This document shows positions 7,274 to 8,189 of a DNA stretch of 8,189 bases, piece by piece; the stretch's first letter is position 1; each line of letters opens with the position of its first letter. Under the pieces are notes generated by a model. That model ran no database searches. It saw nothing but the letters and a program-made list of their open reading frames with translations, and was not told the DNA's origin. Made by a program: the position numbers and the translations under genes. The DNA is from Patescibacteria group bacterium (GTDB taxonomy: Bacteria; Patescibacteriota; JABMPQ01; JAHIRA01): contig JAHIRA010000010.1 of assembly GCA_018818905.1 (NCBI GenBank), positions 1 through 8,189 of the forward strand, read 5' to 3'.

Positions 7274-7992
7274 TATTCTTGTCTATCAAGATTAAGGTTC
7301 TTGTACTTGTCTTTTTTGAGGGCGTCTTTAGCCGCTGACACCTGAGCTTTTTGCTTGGATGAACCTTTACCTTGGCCCAACAGATTTTCTTTCAAATGAA
7401 CTCCAATCACAAAATATTTATCATGATCTGGACCGGTTTCTTCTAGCACTCTGTAGCTAGGGGTCAAATTATAAAGATCTTGGGTTTCTTCTTGGAGACG
7501 AGACTTGGGATCGATATAGGTTTTATTTTCAAGAATATTGGGTAGCTTAGTCAAAGCATTTTCCACAATAAATTTTTTGGCTGTTTTGTAGCCCCTATCC
7601 AGATAACAAGCACCAATAATAGCTTCAAAAGTATTAGCCAAAATAAGTTCACGTGCTTTGCCGGTATCTTTAGCTTCCCCGTGACTCAGAAAAAGAAAGT
7701 CGTTGACCTCAAGCTCGGTTGAGAGACTAGCTAGCATCTGAGTGTTAACCAAGGCTGCTCGCCAGTTGGTCATCTCTCCCTCAGGATGATCTGGGTAGTT
7801 AAGATAGAGATACTCTGTGGTAACAAGCTCAAGAACGGCATCACCCAAAAACTCCAGCCTTTCGTTATGAGCTAACTCAAAATCAGGGTGCTCGTTTAGA
7901 TAAGATCGATGCACCAAGGCTTGTTTGATAAGTTTTTTATTCTTGAACTTGAGATTGAGATTTTTCTCAAGTTGTGAAAAGTCTTGTTCCAT
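7273..7992 (-). CDS. rnc: Ribonuclease III
   Basis: RNase III is a homodimeric, Mg2+-dependent endonuclease that cuts double-stranded RNA, notably the stems of rRNA precursors and some mRNAs. The product is 239 residues, normal for the bacterial family. The nuclease domain (about 1-155) carries the signature NERLEFLGDAVLELV at 43-57, with catalytic acids E47 and D51. The second catalytic patch, LANTFEAIIGACYLD at 118-132, keeps E123 but has Asn at 120 where most RNase III enzymes have Asp (E. coli D114). The double-stranded RNA-binding domain spans about 161-228, from DPKSRLQEETQ to the basic GKGSSKQKAQVSAAKDAL. The ATG at 7992 was chosen because it gives a standard N terminus and sits 5 bases after the nusB stop. 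I see no strong Shine-Dalgarno, so initiation may rely on coupling. The stop TAG shares its last base with the GTG start of the next gene. The family call is secure; full catalytic strength is less certain because of N120. Confidence 0.96.
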   Translation of the reverse strand: MEQDFSQLEKNLNLKFKNKKLIKQALVHRSYLNEHPDFELAHNERLEFLGDAVLELVTTEYLYLNYPDHPEGEMTNWRAALVNTQMLASLSTELEVNDFLFLSHGEAKDTGKARELILANTFEAIIGACYLDRGYKTAKKFIVENALTKLPNILENKTYIDPKSRLQEETQDLYNLTPSYRVLEETGPDHDKYFVIGVHLKENLLGQGKGSSKQKAQVSAAKDALKKDKYKNLNLDRQE

Positions 7993-7997
7993 GATAT

Positions 7998-8189
7998 TTA
8001 TTCTTGGACGGGCGCCTCCGTTGTCTTCTCTTGTTTTTCTTCTTGTTCGGGCGAAGCGTCTCTCGTTTCACGATAAATTGTCCCCAGGACTCCATTGACG
8101 AACTTACCAGAAGAACGTCCGCCAAAGGTTTTGGCCAGCTCAATAGCCTCATTTATGGCCACTTTGGGTGGAATGTCTTTGGCATAGCG
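7998..8189 (-). CDS. nusB: Transcription antitermination protein NusB, C-terminal part (5' end outside window)
   Basis: NusB is a small all-helical RNA-binding protein that pairs with NusE (ribosomal protein S10) on boxA RNA and supports antitermination in rRNA transcription. Only the last 63 codons are present; the frame is open at the right edge and ends with TAA at 7998-8000. The visible part begins [20 protein letters not shown] and continues through [18 protein letters not shown], which is the conserved final helical region of the NusB family (the pattern 'P..VAINEAVELAK.F....S..FVNGVL'). After that a charged, Glu-rich tail of about 23 residues ([20 protein letters not shown] then VQE) extends beyond the usual end and is probably disordered. 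The stop lies 5 bases before the rnc start, so the two genes are almost certainly cotranscribed and perhaps translationally coupled. The identity is secure from the motif; the N-terminal half cannot be judged. Confidence 0.93.
   Translation of the reverse strand, partial: RYAKDIPPKVAINEAIELAKTFGGRSSGKFVNGVLGTIYRETRDASPEQEEKQEKTTEAPVQE

Overview
The window reads as part of a compact bacterial chromosome with every gene on the minus strand, so transcription runs from the right edge to the left edge. Order in transcription: the C-terminal end of nusB, rnc (RNase III), a DUF456 membrane protein, smc, and a very large exported surface protein cut off by the left edge. I see no gene on the plus strand and no non-coding gap above 58 bases. 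The style fits a Candidate Phyla Radiation (Patescibacteria) genome, perhaps Microgenomates- or Parcubacteria-like: very tight packing, a short SMC, RNase III with an Asn at a usually Asp catalytic position, and a mosaic surface protein of SBBP, FN3-like, DUF11 and SdrD_B-like modules. This assignment is inference from remembered family features. TAA, TAG and TGA are all used as stops (TGA ends the DUF456 gene), which argues against the TGA=Gly code of Gracilibacteria/SR1.

Right part (6791-8189): nusB, rnc and the DUF456 gene form a tight operon. There are 5 bases between nusB and rnc, and rnc and the DUF456 gene share one base (TAG/GTG). NusB (rRNA antitermination) and RNase III (rRNA precursor cleavage) both act in rRNA synthesis and processing.

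Middle (4084-6790): a 58-base gap carries a good extended -10 promoter for smc. The 882-residue SMC has complete ATPase head motifs at both ends, but no hinge domain that I can recognise in its middle.

Left part (1-4040): an open frame of 1346 codons with no stop. I translated it codon by codon from a start with a strong Shine-Dalgarno. It encodes a signal peptide, a beta-sandwich apparently interrupted by a seven-repeat beta-propeller, FN3/cadherin-like domains, a pair of transmembrane helices around a basic loop, a DUF11-like domain, an SdrD_B-like domain and a Thr/Glu/Val-rich stalk. It is the largest and least conventional object here. The main candidates for novelty are its architecture and the hinge-less SMC. 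I found no defence system, mobile element, CRISPR array or RNA gene.
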